From assembly GCF_963678635.1 (NCBI RefSeq), contig NC_087063.1, forward strand, positions 62,411,850-62,475,849: a DNA stretch of 64,000 bases. Direction: 5' to 3'. Positions within the stretch are counted from its first letter, which is position 1, and every line of letters begins with the position of its first letter. The position numbers were made by a program, and so were the translations under genes. The notes beneath the pieces were generated by a model. The model was given only the letters and a program-made list of their open reading frames with translations. It was not told where the DNA came from and did no database searches. Positions 31,601-46,600 of this stretch are shown one piece after another. This DNA comes from Symsagittifera roscoffensis (taxonomy: Eukaryota; Xenacoelomorpha; Acoela; Convolutidae).

Positions 31601-34600
31601 GTAGAGGTCAAATGAGCGGCAGTAGAGGTCAAATGAGCGACAGTAGAGGTCAAATGAGTGGTAACAGAAGTCAAATGAGTGGAAGCCAAGAGAGGTTCAG
31701 TGGCAGTCGAAGTCGAAGTCGATCTGATGAAAATAAGGAGAATATCAGCGATCGAAGTGGAGAAAGCAGGGGCCAGTTGTCCTCAAGACAAGCCGGCGGT
31801 CGCAGTAAAAATGTGGGACGACAAATCACCGACAGTCAAGGTCAAATGTCAAACGGAATGTCACCTAGTCAGAGTCGGCGAAGTGGATCAACAACACCCG
31901 GGTCGAGAAATGTTTTCATTTTTTCTATTGACCAAAATATGACAAAAAAACACTAAATAAAAAGATAGTAAACTGTCAAAACCTACTCGTATCTTCGTAC
32001 TTACTCGCAAAAAGAACAATTACGATGTAGCAGGGGCAGATTTGTACTATTTTGAGACAACCATTTTGCCTGAATGACCCTAAATGTTTTCTAAAGACAC
32101 CTCTGCTACAAATTTGAAGGAAAGCGCTCCTAAAAACGCAATTTTTTGGTCAAAATTTTTCAATTAATGACTAAAACGCGGTTTTTGGCCTTTTTTCGCA
32201 AGTTTGCCTGCAGTCCAGAAAATTTGGTCAAAATAGGGTCTTAATGGTGATTTGGGAGAGCTCAGAAGATCAGTTTGGTCGACCGAAAACAAGGTCGACA
32301 AATTTTTCGATTTTTTTTCTGAAAATCCGCCCCCGCCCCCTGGAGAAAATCCTAGATCCGCCCTTGCGATGTATTGCTATAAATTTCAAATGACGTTGGT
32401 TTTTGCATTTCCATCAGATAATTGTGGTATTTGGAGTGCCCGACTAAATAAAAAATAAACGCTAATATTTTGTAGTATTTACTGAAAACAATGATTCATC
32501 ATTTTTGAAAAAAGCTGCGTAATTTTCAATGTACAGAAAAACTTGCATTGGGTATTCCTACTTGGTGGGTGCAGATAGAAAAACCGAATGAGAAGAAGCT
32601 CATAATGAGAAAGAAATTTTGATGAGAATGAGCCGAAAAGCTTTTAATCAGAGGTGAATATTGGATTTTCGCAAAAGACAGGTTTTTCAAAAAAAAGTTA
32701 TTTCGAAGACAGCAGTTGGGGTTCTTAAAACTTGGATATTATCAATTTTGCCAGACTTATTGCGCCGCCGACCTAAAATTTTTCAAAGATACTTTTACAC
32801 AAGCATACAGAAGCATACATCGTAAAATTTGGCGCTTTGAAAAATTTTCATGATAATTTCGCAAACAGATTTGATTGGTGAATTAAAATGTAATTTGGCA
32901 AATAACTGCATATAATTGAAATTATTTAATTAATTAATTCTATAGACTAACTCGACTCGGGTCAAAAATTAATAGAAACAGTCAAACAAGACCTGAAGAC
33001 ACAGAAGACGACGAAACCACATTTACCCTGAGTAAAGCCAAAGGAACCTCCACCCCCTCAGCCAAAGGGGGTAGTAAGAGTGGAGCAGGGACAGGGGCAG
33101 GAGGTGATGATGTGTCTGAAGGTACAGAGGATGCCGACACTTATGGGGGCGAGGAAGGACCAGAGGACATCAGCTGGGAAACAGACACCGCAGGTTCCTG
33201 TATAAATTTTCCAAAACATGTTTTCTAAATGGTGCATGAAACACAAAAAGAGACTGTTCATATCACGGCAAAGCCCTGAAGCTTCCGACTTCCTTTAAAG
33301 AGTCTGAAAAAGTTTGATTTGGTTATATAATGGTATACTTTTTACCATTTGGATTAACTAGCTGGCTTCAGTTCGAGGTGGATCTTGGGTTTTCTCGAAG
33401 AGGGATTTCCAAAAAAAGAAGAAAAAAATTGTCGACCTGTTTTTTTGTTAGTTGACTAAATTGATTTTCTGAGCTCTCCAAAGACACCAAAAGGAAACTA
33501 TCTTGACAAAATTCTGTGCGTTGCAGGTAAACGTTTTAAAAACAGGCCAAAATACTTTTTTTGGGGTTTTTTGAAAATTTTGTACCAAAAAATGCGTTTT
33601 TTTTCGCCCGCGCTTCCCCTCAAAATTAGCAGACATCGGCGCCAAAAACGTTTTAAAAAATTTTATGGTTGGTAGGCCAAAAATGTATGTCGCAAAGTCT
33701 GGTCAAAAGGAGAACCCATTGGGTGGTGAGAGGGTTGAATATCCAAGAGATTAACCCCTCCGCCGTTAATCCCGAATCCGCCCCTGCATCTTTCCATTTT
33801 GTTGTTTTGTGGGCAAATGTATTTGCCACCTACGCTAAGCGTTCGTAGAAAACTAAACACTCATTGTGAAGAACAAATTTTAACAAAAGTGCTATATCGG
33901 CAATCACAAACCTCATAAATTTACGAATAATGAGGGCAGAAACGCTGGTGAAATATTGTTTTCAACTTTTATTCTGGAAAAAGAAAACTTTCCTTAGCAC
34001 AAATAATCCACCACTTGATTCGATAGTCGGAAGAATTTATTTTCAATCATGCAAGACATCACTCGTAAATGATGTTTGCTTGTGAGACAAAATTTGGATA
34101 AAAAATTTTCAATCGATCAGACAAAAATTTGTTTCAAATAAAATCCTAGAAGTTTTGTTTAACTGTAAATGTACATTTACTTAAGTGAATATATTGAGTT
34201 AGGACCGAGGTGAATAACTCATAGAGTAATTTCGGATAGGGTACACCGTCTGCTCGTCACGCTATCTTATTTTCGGCCGGATAGATTCGTGCAACTTCTT
34301 AGTCTAATACCGATCCTAATCTTACTCTTATACTATCTAGTCTCAGGTTGTTTAACTAGTCTCTGCTAGGCTCAATAGATCTAGGGTATACTGGTTTATT
34401 GCGGCTGCTGAAGTTCTCTTGAAGAGGCAACTAATTTCTAAAATAAATTCAAATCTCTCTGGTGCTGAAATTACAATTAATTTCAGCACTTACAAATAAG
34501 TGGGTTGTTAGTTAGATGGATCATGATTGGTTAATATTAAATACTTTACAGTGGTAAAATATCTAATTTATCCAATCATAAAATGTAGTCTAGATCAGGT

Positions 34601-37600
34601 TCCACCCATCCGGGTTTTACAGAGTTTTTTAGAATTGTCTTTCTGCAATTCAAAGGATGGATGATGGACGTTGGTATTTGGCGAACATCATATTCTTCTG
34701 GGTTCTCTTGTTAGAGAAGTTCCAGGATGCTGGAATGGTAGATATCAATCGTTGTGTTTTCTTGTAACAACGACTGTGTTTTCCAACGAAATCAATCTGA
34801 TTTAAGAATGGTTTGCTATGACAGTTTTTCTGATTCATGTAGAGAACTTCGTTTGTGTTCGACCTCGTCTGGGAATGGCGTGGAGATTGTGCGTGGAGGG
34901 GATGCCTTGTTACTCGGATCTGTACGTATACTTGAACATCGAGGTGGTCATTGGTCTAGTTCAATGAAGTCCTTTTCTGCGAAGTCAAGTCGTACTCTAA
35001 ATCCTTTGAGTTGTGATTGTGGACGGCATATTGGTTGTGGTTGGCCATTCTTTTTCGAGTGTAGTGGGGTCATTTTGTCTTTGGATGTTCGTCTTTGGTG
35101 TTGCATGCTGATCTATATACTGCAAGGTATAATTTACCTTTTCTAAAATTTTTATTAGTTCAGTGTTTTAATTATGATTTTGGTTAGTTGTTTTCACAAA
35201 AGCTTTTTGTTTTAGTTCGGTTATTTTGAAGAGTTACTCACCCTTGAGTACCTCTTATTAAAAATAGAAGTGTGGCCACAAAGCGTGTATGTAGCGCGGT
35301 GGGTTAGGCCGGCTATAGAGCATGCTCAGGATGTCCTCTCTGGTTGGTTAGGCCAGGAGTGGGAGTATGATTTCGTGCGGTTTCTGTGAGAGGTCCTGTT
35401 ATGTGATAACGTTTTATGTCGGGTTTGTGGTGGTTTTTCTTATGTTTCTTTGGTTGTGTCCTTTTTTCAAAAATCAAATTGTTTTTGGTATGGGTTTGTC
35501 TTTCGACTTTTTTGTGTTTTATTATTTCTTTCTTAGACTTTATAATAGTCTTCAAAAGAATAAATTATCCAGTTTTAAACTGGGTTAATCCGGTTTGGGT
35601 ACCGTTGGTTTTCTTTTCTTAGTCATGCTGTTATTCTATGTGTTGTGGTGTTAAGTAAGCTACGTTGGTTAGTTTTGTTTAGTATATAATTCCTTTCCAA
35701 CCGGGTTAAAGGAAAGTTTGAAACTTGTTATCGTGTGTTAGAGTTGTTGAGTGCGAAAACTTGAAACTGAAATTCATTATTCAAACAATTCTTCGTGGGC
35801 GAGCTGTGCGAGTTTGGATAGAATTCTTGTGCGAGTAAATGAAAATATCAAAAGGTTAGTACTGCATTTTCATCTTATCAATTTATTACATAGAATTTCA
35901 ATTTTACTGCTAGTTTTGGGGAAAAATTAAGTTACAAATTTTCATCATTACTAAATTTACTGCTTTTGGGGAAACAATTTATAAATTAATTTACTACATT
36001 GGTATGAATTTTATTTTATTTATCTAGTGCAAAATATTAATAGAGTTTAGAAGAATTTGAAGAAGTTTTCTATTTTTTATTTTTCTTTTGTGTTTTTTGC
36101 AGATGATCGTGGGATGAAGACTAAAAATCTAAATGAGACATGGATAAAGAATGGTTAGTTTTAATTTGAATTTATTAGTGAAGAATATGTATAAATTATA
36201 CTGACCTGTTAGTCGTCGGGGAAAAAACCGTGGGGGAAGATGTCGTGTATTATATCGGAGTTTGTTAGTAATTTTGCTAGTATGCGAATGATGTTTTTAG
36301 TTTGAAGCAGTGGCCAAAGCAATTGAAGTGCTTTAATGGTTTTTTTTTCTTCAGTGCCTACTGCAAACTCGTAAGGTGTGTTTTGAATGAGGTTATATTT
36401 TTTATGATTGTATTTAGTATTGTGAATGAATTCTAATATTGGTATTTCAATAGGCTGGATAAATTCATGCGGGATAAGGAAGGGTCGGGATTCTTCGGCA
36501 TTAAAGGTCTTCGTGATGGGACAAAAAATATACATTTGGGTTATGGGATCATAATTGCGAAGAATACCGTGAAGGTTAGTATCTTTGATGCAATATGTGA
36601 AGTTAAGAAAAAATGGTGAAGTGTATTTAGAGTTAATAAACTGAAAACGATGGTGTGGTTGTCTTGATGGAGTGTGCAGATCAAAATGATTTTGTATGAA
36701 TCGATAATATGTATATGTGTGGGTTTGTTTAGTGCGTAACATAATGTCGTGTGAGCAGTGCAAATCGCGTTCATGTGGTGCAAGGAAATTGAAGGTTAGT
36801 GAAAATAATTGAAATCTTTCATTAAAACTTTCGTAGGCTTGCATGTCGGTTAGTGCTTCAGAAATGACGTGGTCGAATTTGCGATCAAATATATTGAGTG
36901 TAAATACATATGGTGTTTAATGAAGAATTTTTCTGTGATTTGTGGGTTAGCGAAGCGATCATCATCTAAAAATTGGTCTTGGTTAGCTCGAATGATGTTA
37001 TGATCGTAATATTCTAGCGTATATTCGTTAGCTCGGGGTGCAGTGTATGTTTTTAGTGACTTTTTATATCCTATATAAGTAAATTGTCTATGTGTTAGTG
37101 GTGTGGTGAGTCGGTATAGCATATATTGATTTCTTCTATATCGATATGAGTATTAGATAATGGTAGGCAAAGGGGATTAGTAAAATGATAATATGATGTC
37201 CAATGAAGTGTAGGCATTAAAACATGTTCTTCTACAAAACTACGTGTGTCGTTAGTGTCATGAGGGGTGTTTAAAGTATACTGTGGAAATGAAGGTAAGG
37301 TGATTGCTAAAAAATCTTTCGTGTTAGTGTGATTTGGATGATTAATATATTCACGGGCTGTTCCTGATTTTGTTGGAAATGGATGGTTTGGGAATTTTCT
37401 TTTGAAAGTGCCATAAGCTCTATTAGTGCTATTTGATGATTCGGTGGGTGTGGATGATGGTGCTAATGATGCAGTATAAGCTGAAGAGGGTGTAGGGGTA
37501 GGTGGGTTTGATGATTCTATTGTGGATGAAATTTGATTTATAGTGGAGGTGTCAAGGTGGAAGGGTTGTTGTTGTAGGGTGATAAAATTGTCTAGTTCTT

Positions 37601-40600
37601 GGGAGATTTGGGGAGTATCTGGAGAATTGGATGATCGGTCTGAATGAAATGAAGAGTAGGTTGGTGTGACTTGGGAAGCGTAAGAGGGTGTAGAAATTGA
37701 TGGGAGTGGGTTATTTGGTGGGATTGGTTGAAAAGGGGGTGTTGAAAAAATTGAGGAGTTGGTTTGAAAATTATTGGATGGAGATGGTTCAGAGTCTGCA
37801 AATTCATCAGGGGTTTCAATATTAGGGTTATTGAGTTGTGAAATGGAGTATAAAACTGAGATATGTGAATTAGTGTCTGAATTCATGCCTGATGTTATAT
37901 TACTGGTTGGAAAATCGGGTGGCGGGAAAGCAAAAAGTGGAATTATTGTAATTGGAGTGTTGAGGTTGGTTGGGTGGGAATTTGAGCGGTGTAGGGATAC
38001 AAGTTGTCGGCTCATCGTGTGCTAAAAAAATTATTATTTTGAGACTGAAAAGCGGTGGTATGGGGTTGTTCTATAATTTTTTCATATGTATTTTCATTTA
38101 GTGAATGATGTGTCATTATATGTTGAATGGGACTTTGTGATATGGTTGGTCTAAAATTTGGATTATGTGTTATTGCTAAATTTCGAAAATTTTGTGGGAC
38201 TAGTGATAATGGATGGTTTTGTGGTAGGGGTGGTAACTGTGGTGCTGTAGGCGTTATTTCTACATTATTATGTTCTTCGTCGTATGTGTTCTGTCTTGTT
38301 GCTATTTTTCTATTGTATTCTTTTATTTGTGCGTCTAGAAGAATTTTGTTTATTGATGATGAAAAAATTCCAAAGAATCCTGCAAATAGTATGCGTGCTA
38401 CACTTGCTTGTCTATTGACTTGTGTGTGTATAACACATGTGTTATAGATTCCTTTTAAAAGTGAAAAAAGAAATCCTATAAAGTTAAACATTGCGTATAG
38501 AATAGTCAATTTTTCTAAGGTGTAATAGGGCCATCCTAGAAAATCAAGAATTTCATTTTTTAGTGTAACAAAGCTAAAAATATTTATAGGTGAGATATCT
38601 TGTGGTCGGTATTTTTCACCGTTTAGATATATATAGTCTTTAATGTCTTTAAAATATCCGCTATAATCTTGTGTATAGATATCCTGCGGTTTCGGCAAGT
38701 TTGCATAAATTTTGGTCAATTGATTGTCTTTGTATAGTGTCCATTTGTGTTAATAATTCTTGGAATTGTTGTGTTCTAATGTGATGTTGGATATCGGATT
38801 TTGAATATATTCCAATTGAATGTAAGTCGATATTTGGGTTTCGAGCAATAGCTCTAATGCTTTCTGGTGAAAATTTTTTGAGTGATTGCATTAATGTGGG
38901 GTATGGGGTAAGAAGGTAATATTTATCTTCATCAGGGTTCAGTTGTACTACATTGTGGCTATTTTCTGATCCACATGGAACTGCGGTATCCCAGAAATAG
39001 GTTCGTCTTGAAAGTGTGTCAACGAAATGTACTTTATTCCTATAAAAGCTAGGGATTCTTTTATAGCATCGTTTATCTTCAAAAACATATAGTGGTGATA
39101 CTTTTTTGGTACAGGTATAAAACCATAAAATGTTTCCTTCGTAGTCTAAAAAATTTGATCTATTTCCTGATAGTAAATATCCTGCGTAGGGTATTTTTAA
39201 TACTGCTAGTGCAAGTGATTGTAAGATTTGTGTTCGTTCTAATTCGCATAGTTGGTGAAGTGTTTCTAATTCAGAGAGTGACATTTCTTGAAAAATTCGG
39301 CTAATTGTGTAGTCTAATTTCATATCTAAGTGAATATTGTAGTGGATATTACCGAAATAAGTACTATTCATTAGTGATAGTTCTTGTAAACGTGTGCTTC
39401 TAGTGTCATGGGGCTTTAGATGTCCACCAGGTTGACCTTTACTTTTTTGAAAATTAACTGGTATTTATGATGTTCCTTCGTTTATAGGATGACTTGTGGC
39501 ATATGGGTCGATTTTTATTTCTCCAGTGGTCATGTCGAATCCTTTTTCGTATTCAACTAATATTTCGGAGTATTGTGTTTTGTGAAGTGGGTTTCTGTAT
39601 TTACATGCAAGTTCTGTTTCTTGATATATTTGAAAACGTGTCAATTTATTTTCTATATTGTGAATGTTTCTGAAATTAGTACTTTGTTTTCGTGATGGAT
39701 TTACTTGATCAAATGGAATTGATTGTATAAAATATTTTTCGTGAAATTTTATTATTCGAGCGTGTATTTTTGCTACTTGAAATGTTGTACATGTGTCTTC
39801 GGGGAACCAAACAATTGTTGCTTGTGTTCGTGTTGTAGGGTCACAATAGCCTTGATCGTGTTTACAAGGTAATCTAATTCCTTGATAGATCATTGTGTTG
39901 TCAGATAAATCGCGTGTGAGTTGTATTTTTTCGAGTTGTATTTTCCAATCGAAAAACATTATTTCTTGGTATCCTTTATTTTTTGTGTCTGCTTTGCAGT
40001 TTGATGGGTTATTTATACCAATGTGCGGTATCCAGTGTTTATCGTGTATATCATAAGTTAATCTTCCGTGTGCGCTGTTGTATGGGTATTTTTCATCTAG
40101 TTTTGTATGTCCTTGATATCTTTCAAGTTCTGCTTGATGTACAGAATCTGCAAAAAATTGGAAATATACTAACTTTCTATCTGTGCTTTTATTTCTTGTG
40201 ATATTTGGTCTGAGTAACTCGTTTTTACAATCTTCGGGATTGAGATGTAAAAGACGTTCGATATTACTCTGGTAGAATGATTCGTGGTCAAGTCGGTTTT
40301 TATTTCCATTGGAGACTTGTGAACAATGTACTTTCTTTTCAGAAAATGTTGCTGTGAATTTATATCCTATAACTGTTGTTGCTCGGGCTTTTGAATAGAG
40401 TGTCGTCGCTATGACATTGGTATTTTCTATAGCTTGTGGTTCTGTTTCGCATTGTGATACGTGATTTATTGCATATTTGTGTAGTGTTTTTTGTTCATTC
40501 TCTTCACAATCGTAATGTGTTACTAATAAATCTTGGGGTCCTGTGCGGGGGGAAGGATTATGTTCTGATCGGAAATTACTAGAAAAAAGAGTTGGAGAAA

Positions 40601-43600
40601 AATTAATATTTTTAGAATATACATGTGTATGATAATCCTGAGTATGGGTTATAAAATGTGATGTAACCAATTGTCTTTTTGGTATATCTGTCGTATTTGT
40701 ATATTACTTCAGTTGTTATAAATGGTGGTGGTAGTGATTGAGCTGTTATATTTGGTGGGTTTAATGGATAGGGATGTTGAGAAATGTTGTTTAGTTTAAC
40801 CGTGATTTCAAATTTTAATTGTAGACTATTTTGTTGGAGTATTTGGATGTTATGATCACGAATGTCTTCGTGGATGTCTTGTCTATATTGTAATCTATTT
40901 AGTGCCCAGTTGTGGAGTCGGTTAATTTCTGGGTGTTGTCCAAATAATGGTGGGGGTGCTCTGAATGTATTCCAGTCTAATCTTAAAGGAATATTTGTTG
41001 ATGATTGTTCTCGATATCTAGCGTCGAGGTTATTTGGGAAATTTAAAGTAAAAGGCGTCGGTGAAATCTGGCTTATTGATGGTGTTGATGGTAGTGATAA
41101 TGTTTCTGGTAGTGAAGATGATGTTGTTGTATCCGTAGAAATACCTATTGGATCATTTATTAAATTTGGTTCACCTTGTGTGAATGATTGTGTTGTCCAA
41201 TATGGTAGTCGTGATGTTTGATTTGAGGGGTTAAAAGGATTTTCACGTATTTGTTCAAATTTTTGATGGTTTTTGATCTATTTCTTTTAGTGAAAAAATT
41301 TATGTTTATTGTAGTATTCTTCTAGAAAAAGTATTAGAAGGATTGTTGCTAGGGCGAATGTGATGATTGCTTTCTTTATACATTTGCATATTGTCAAGAT
41401 GAGGGATGATAGAAATGTTATAAAAATTACAAATAGTAAAAAAATATCGGTTCTACTAAAAATGGTTCGTATCATTTAGATAAGTTTTGTGAATCGTACC
41501 TGTGAATATGGTCAATGGCTTTTGAAAGTTGGAGGTATAGTTCAAATATGGAATAGAAAATTTAAAAAATATTGCAAAAAATGATTAAGATTATTACAAA
41601 AGCTTCAAAGGTATCAAAAAGAAATATGATTAAAAGTTTAAATATCGTTAAAAAGTTTATGAAAATGTTAAGAATTATTTGACTGATCGAGAGAAGAGCA
41701 TTTAAGAAACGGCTTCTCGATCGAATATTTTTTGTTGTCCGAGGCAATTTTCAAGTGTGGTCGAATTATTTATTGGTTTTTTGACAAGTGGGTTGAGTTT
41801 TGTGAAAAATTGTTGGGGGCGAATTTTATGGTGTTCGGGAGGTCTTCTTTGTCTTTATTTTTATTTGTCAAGTGATCTGGGGTATTTTTGAGATTTTTAT
41901 ACTTTAGGCTAATTAAAATGGTCGTTCTTTTAGTTTAGGCTAATTTAACATATTTGTTTGGGGGGTATTTGAGGTCTGAGTTGGGGAAATATTGTTGATT
42001 TTTGGGTTATTAGATAAGGGAGGGTTATGATATTATGGTGATATTTATTTTAGTTGTCAAGTTGGAATGGTTTGCTTATTTTTGACCTGGAGGTCGCAAA
42101 GTTATAGTTATAGATATGCCTGGAGTTTAATATCGTTCGTCTAGTTGGTTTGTGTTAGAGTTATAGAAGGTGACGGATTGGATGAATCTTATTGGCTAAT
42201 TTTGAACTAGAATCGCTGCGTGTCTGTCAGCATGATATTTTGAAAAATGAAGGTTCAAAAGATTTCAGAGGTGCAAAGATTATTAATTGTAAAATTAAAG
42301 CTGTTTTTGAAATTCAACTTTCTTTAATATTTTAGATTGTGGGATGAATGTTTTATAGTTTTTGCGTGGTTGATTTCTAAGCCGTGATGACTCTCTATGT
42401 TCTGATTTGTCGATTTGTTCTTGGGGTATAATTTTTTCTGTCAATTTTCTATTTTTTCTTTTTTTTTTGAGGAATATTTTGATCTAGTTTTTTGGTATTG
42501 TTTTTTATTGTAGTTGATTTTTTATTTTGGATTTCGGGATGAATGTCATGTTGGTTTTGTGTTTCATTTTCCGTATGTGGGTTATTTTGAATAACTTTTA
42601 AACCTGTGAAAGAATATAATTGAGTTAGTTCGCGTAGTGCGTATTCTTTTGGGTAATAAGGTAATAGATTGTTTCGATGTTTAACAATTTCTTTTTGTTC
42701 TGAGTCGGTGATTTTATATGTGACGTCAGTGGGTTTGGCAATTATTTGGTATGGTCCTTTACGAAGGGGTTGTAATTTTTTAGAAATTCCTGTTTGAGTG
42801 TTAAAATTGGGTATTAAAACAAATGTTCCAATTTTTAAATCGGAGGCTGGTGTAAAGCGTGAATTTATTTGTTCATTAATGTTTTGCCTTTGTAACAACT
42901 TTTTTGTTACTTTTTGGTAAATTTCATTGTGTTTTTTATCTCTGTTTAAAATCCATTCGCTGTGTGTACCGGAGGCTAATTTAAGAATTTGTGGGTGATG
43001 AAAATGATCTTCATCATGTGTGTGTAAAGGTAGGTTATAACAAATTGAGTCTTTATTCGGTTGACAATGACTTTGTGCATTTTTATGAGAGTTTGCTGTA
43101 AACATAATTGGTTTGCGTGGCTTTTGATTAAAAACCATTTCATATGGTGACATTCCTAGAGTTGTCGTGATTTGTGAATTATATGCTAAGGGAAATAGTT
43201 TTACATCTGCTGACCATTCGGTGTATCTTGTATCATTTCCATTGATGATACATCTAAGATATTCTTGTAGTGAACGGTTCATACCTTTGACTAAGCCGTT
43301 TGTCCAAGGTGCGTAAGATGTACGTGGTTTGTGTTTGATGTTATATAAATGACATAGTGTGATGATTTCATTATTTATGAATTCTGTACCGTTGTCTGTA
43401 ACTAAAATTTCTGGTAGTCCGAATTTGGCTATCCAGTGTTCATAAAGTGTTGTGTAAGCGTAATAAGCGTTACCATGTGGTACTGGGTTAAGTGCTACAT
43501 AATGTGTAAATGCGTCAACAATTACCATAATGTAGGAATTTCCTTCGGATGATGGTGAAATTGGTCCTTTTGTATCGAATGAAATACGGTGGTTAAAGTA

Positions 43601-46600
43601 CAAACTTTGTCCTTTAAAATCTTGTTTTTGTGCTATTTGTTTTTGATTTGGATAAGGTTTATTTAGCTGACATACTATACAATCATTGCATAGTACTTTT
43701 ATCCAAATTGGTGCATTTGGGAAATAAAAGTTTTGTATGAAATTTGAATATGTTTTCTCTGACCCAGAGTGTCCTTTAATGTTTTGTGTATGTGAAATGT
43801 TAAAAGCTATGAGAATCATACTTAAAGGGAGACAGGGAACTGTTGATTCATTTAATTGGTATTCTAGAAGGTCTGTGTTTTCATTAATTGTTGTATTATT
43901 AAATTTTCGAAAATATCGGAGTAGTGTTTTATTTCCTAAAATTGTGGTATCTGCTTTTACGGGTTTAGTTTTCAATTTGTGCCATGATTTTAGTTGTCTA
44001 ATTACTGGGTCAAGATTTTGATATTGTTTCAAGGTATTAATTGTAATGTTTTCTGTTGGAGGGAGAAAAATGTTTTCAATTTCTAATTTAGATAAAGGAA
44101 TTGTGTCAAGTGGGTCATGGAAGTCAAAAACTTGATTTATTGTGTATTTTGGATCGTTTGTTTGTGGTCCTGATAAATTTATTTTATCAGTTAGATTTTC
44201 TTTTTCAATTAACGGGAAAAGGTCTTTTTTATGCGAATGCTGTTTTACTCTTTTTTGTTGGGTGTTATTTTTTATCCATTGTGAATATGGAATTGGTTTG
44301 AAAGTTGATGTTCCAAGTAGATCAACTTCGTAGTGGTTATTTTGGCAATCTAAATAAAGTGGCAAGTGTTGTAGGTTATTTATCTGTGATTGTTCAACGT
44401 CAGTTTTTACTGCATATTTGCATTCTAGTCGGGGTGATGTTTCGTTTTCTGCAAGGTAAAATTTTATATTTTTGGGTATTTCAACTGTAGTTTTACGTGT
44501 AATAAATTCAGGTGGTGTATTTCGACTTAATGTGTCTGGTAATGCAAGATTTTTTCCTGCTGTCCAAACTATATGTAAGTTTGGAAATTTCATTAGAATT
44601 AATTGAAATCTGTAAACTCGGTGGTTTGGGTTGGATTTTTGTGTAAATAGAAAAATGATTGGTTTGTGATCTGTGAATAGAACTGTTGGGTGTTTTGATC
44701 CAAGTATCAGAAATTCATATTCTGTAAGTGTATAAATTATAGCTGTACATTCTCTCATTAGAGTTGAGAGTCGTAGCTCTGCTTGATTGAATAATCGAGA
44801 ATTTGCTGATATAAGGTTCATTTTGTTTGTACCATTGTGTGATTGTAATAACGCTGCGCCGATGCCAAAATTCGAAGCATCGCACATTGCATAGAATGGT
44901 TGATTTGGATCTGGAATTGTATTCGAAATTTGTTCAGTTAAGAGTTTTTTAATTTCTTCAAATCGTGTTTGATGTTCTGTGTTCCATTCAAAATTATTTT
45001 GTTGTCTAAGTATATTATAGAATGGTCTTAAGTATAATTGCATTTTACAGACGTATTTGCTTAAAAAATTTAAGATTCCAAGGACTTCTTGGATTTTCAT
45101 TTTCTTTTTGTTTGTTGGTGGTTGAAGCTTCTGAATAGCATCAATGCGTGATTTTAATGGAGTGATTGTCTTTCTTTCTATATTGTGTCCTAAAAATTTA
45201 ACTCGTGTTAAAAAGAAGTGTGATTCATCGGGGGCGGCCTTCAGATTTTCGTTCTGAAGTATTTTGTGATAGTGTTCTAAAACTTTAAACATTTCTTCTT
45301 TTGTCTATGATTGCATAAAAACATCGTCTAAATAGGTGATTGCGTTCTTCTTGAGTATTAGTGGTCTAAAAATTTTGCTCATAAAAGCTGAAAATGCTGC
45401 TGGTCCTATGGATATTCCATAGAATAGGCGGTTGAATTCATATTGTTGATTTCCAATAACAAATTGTGTTAAGCGTCGCGATTGTTCATCTAGTGGCATT
45501 TGATTGTATGCACTATTCATATCTGCGGTTGTGAAATATTTTCCGTTTATTTTTGTTAAAAAAACTTGTATTGGTTCAATAGGCTAATTGCAATTTGATT
45601 CGTCTATTAGTGAATTAAGATATCTAGCGTCTAGAACTATTTTTTGTGATTCTCCTTTTGCTAGGATGATAACAGGGTTGATAAATGTGTTACTTTTTGG
45701 TTGTTCTTCTTTGTTTACCGGTGAGATAATTTTGTATTGCTCTAAAATATCGAGTAATCTGTTCACTTTATCGTGTAAATGAATTGGTACATTACTTGCT
45801 CTTTGTTTTTTGAAAACTGCGTCAGGTTTTAACGGGAGATGTAGTGATGAACTGATTTTGCCAACATCAAATTTGGATGTTGCATAGACTGATGAATATT
45901 TTTTTAGCTGTTTGGCTAACTTATCAAATTCGTCTTGTGTTATTTGTGAATGTTGGAAGTTAAACATTGTTAAAAATTTCTGTTGATCCTCTGTATAGTT
46001 ATTTATGTTGAATGTAGGTTTGAAATATGGGGTTTCTGTGAAATAATCTGTATTTCTTTTTTCATTACTTATTATATTATTTATGGATAATTCTTCATTA
46101 AGAATTGTGGATTGACAAATATCTAATAATTGGAGTATATTATTTACGCGGTATGCTTTTTCATGCATTGGTGATATCGTAGCGTTGGTTTTGCAATATC
46201 CTAAAAGTCCTAAGGGTAATGTTACTTGATACGGCGTATTGTTGTATACATGTAGCGAAATAATATGTGAATTCGTATTTTTCAAATATTTTATGGATGA
46301 AATTGTGATTTTGAAAAACTTATGGATAGGTTTGAATTCAAAGTCTGACATATAGAGTTGTTGTTTATTTTGATTTTTATCATATTGGTGAACTTGTTTT
46401 ATTGAAAAATTATATATGTTTCCTGATAGTGGTTTCAGGTGTTTTCGTTGTTGGTTATAAATTGGATAAAATTTTGAAAAGAATGGTGGTTGTTTATTTA
46501 ATCTTTGAAAAAATGTTTGGGCTGTGTCTTTTGTTTTTGTGTACTTATCTTTGATTAGTATTTTACTATTCAAGATGTTGATTGTTGGTATATATCTAGA

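Noticed and set aside
33374-33786. Coding exon in the intron before copy 2
   Set aside because: The stretch matches MITE 1 in reverse; the frames in it are incidental.
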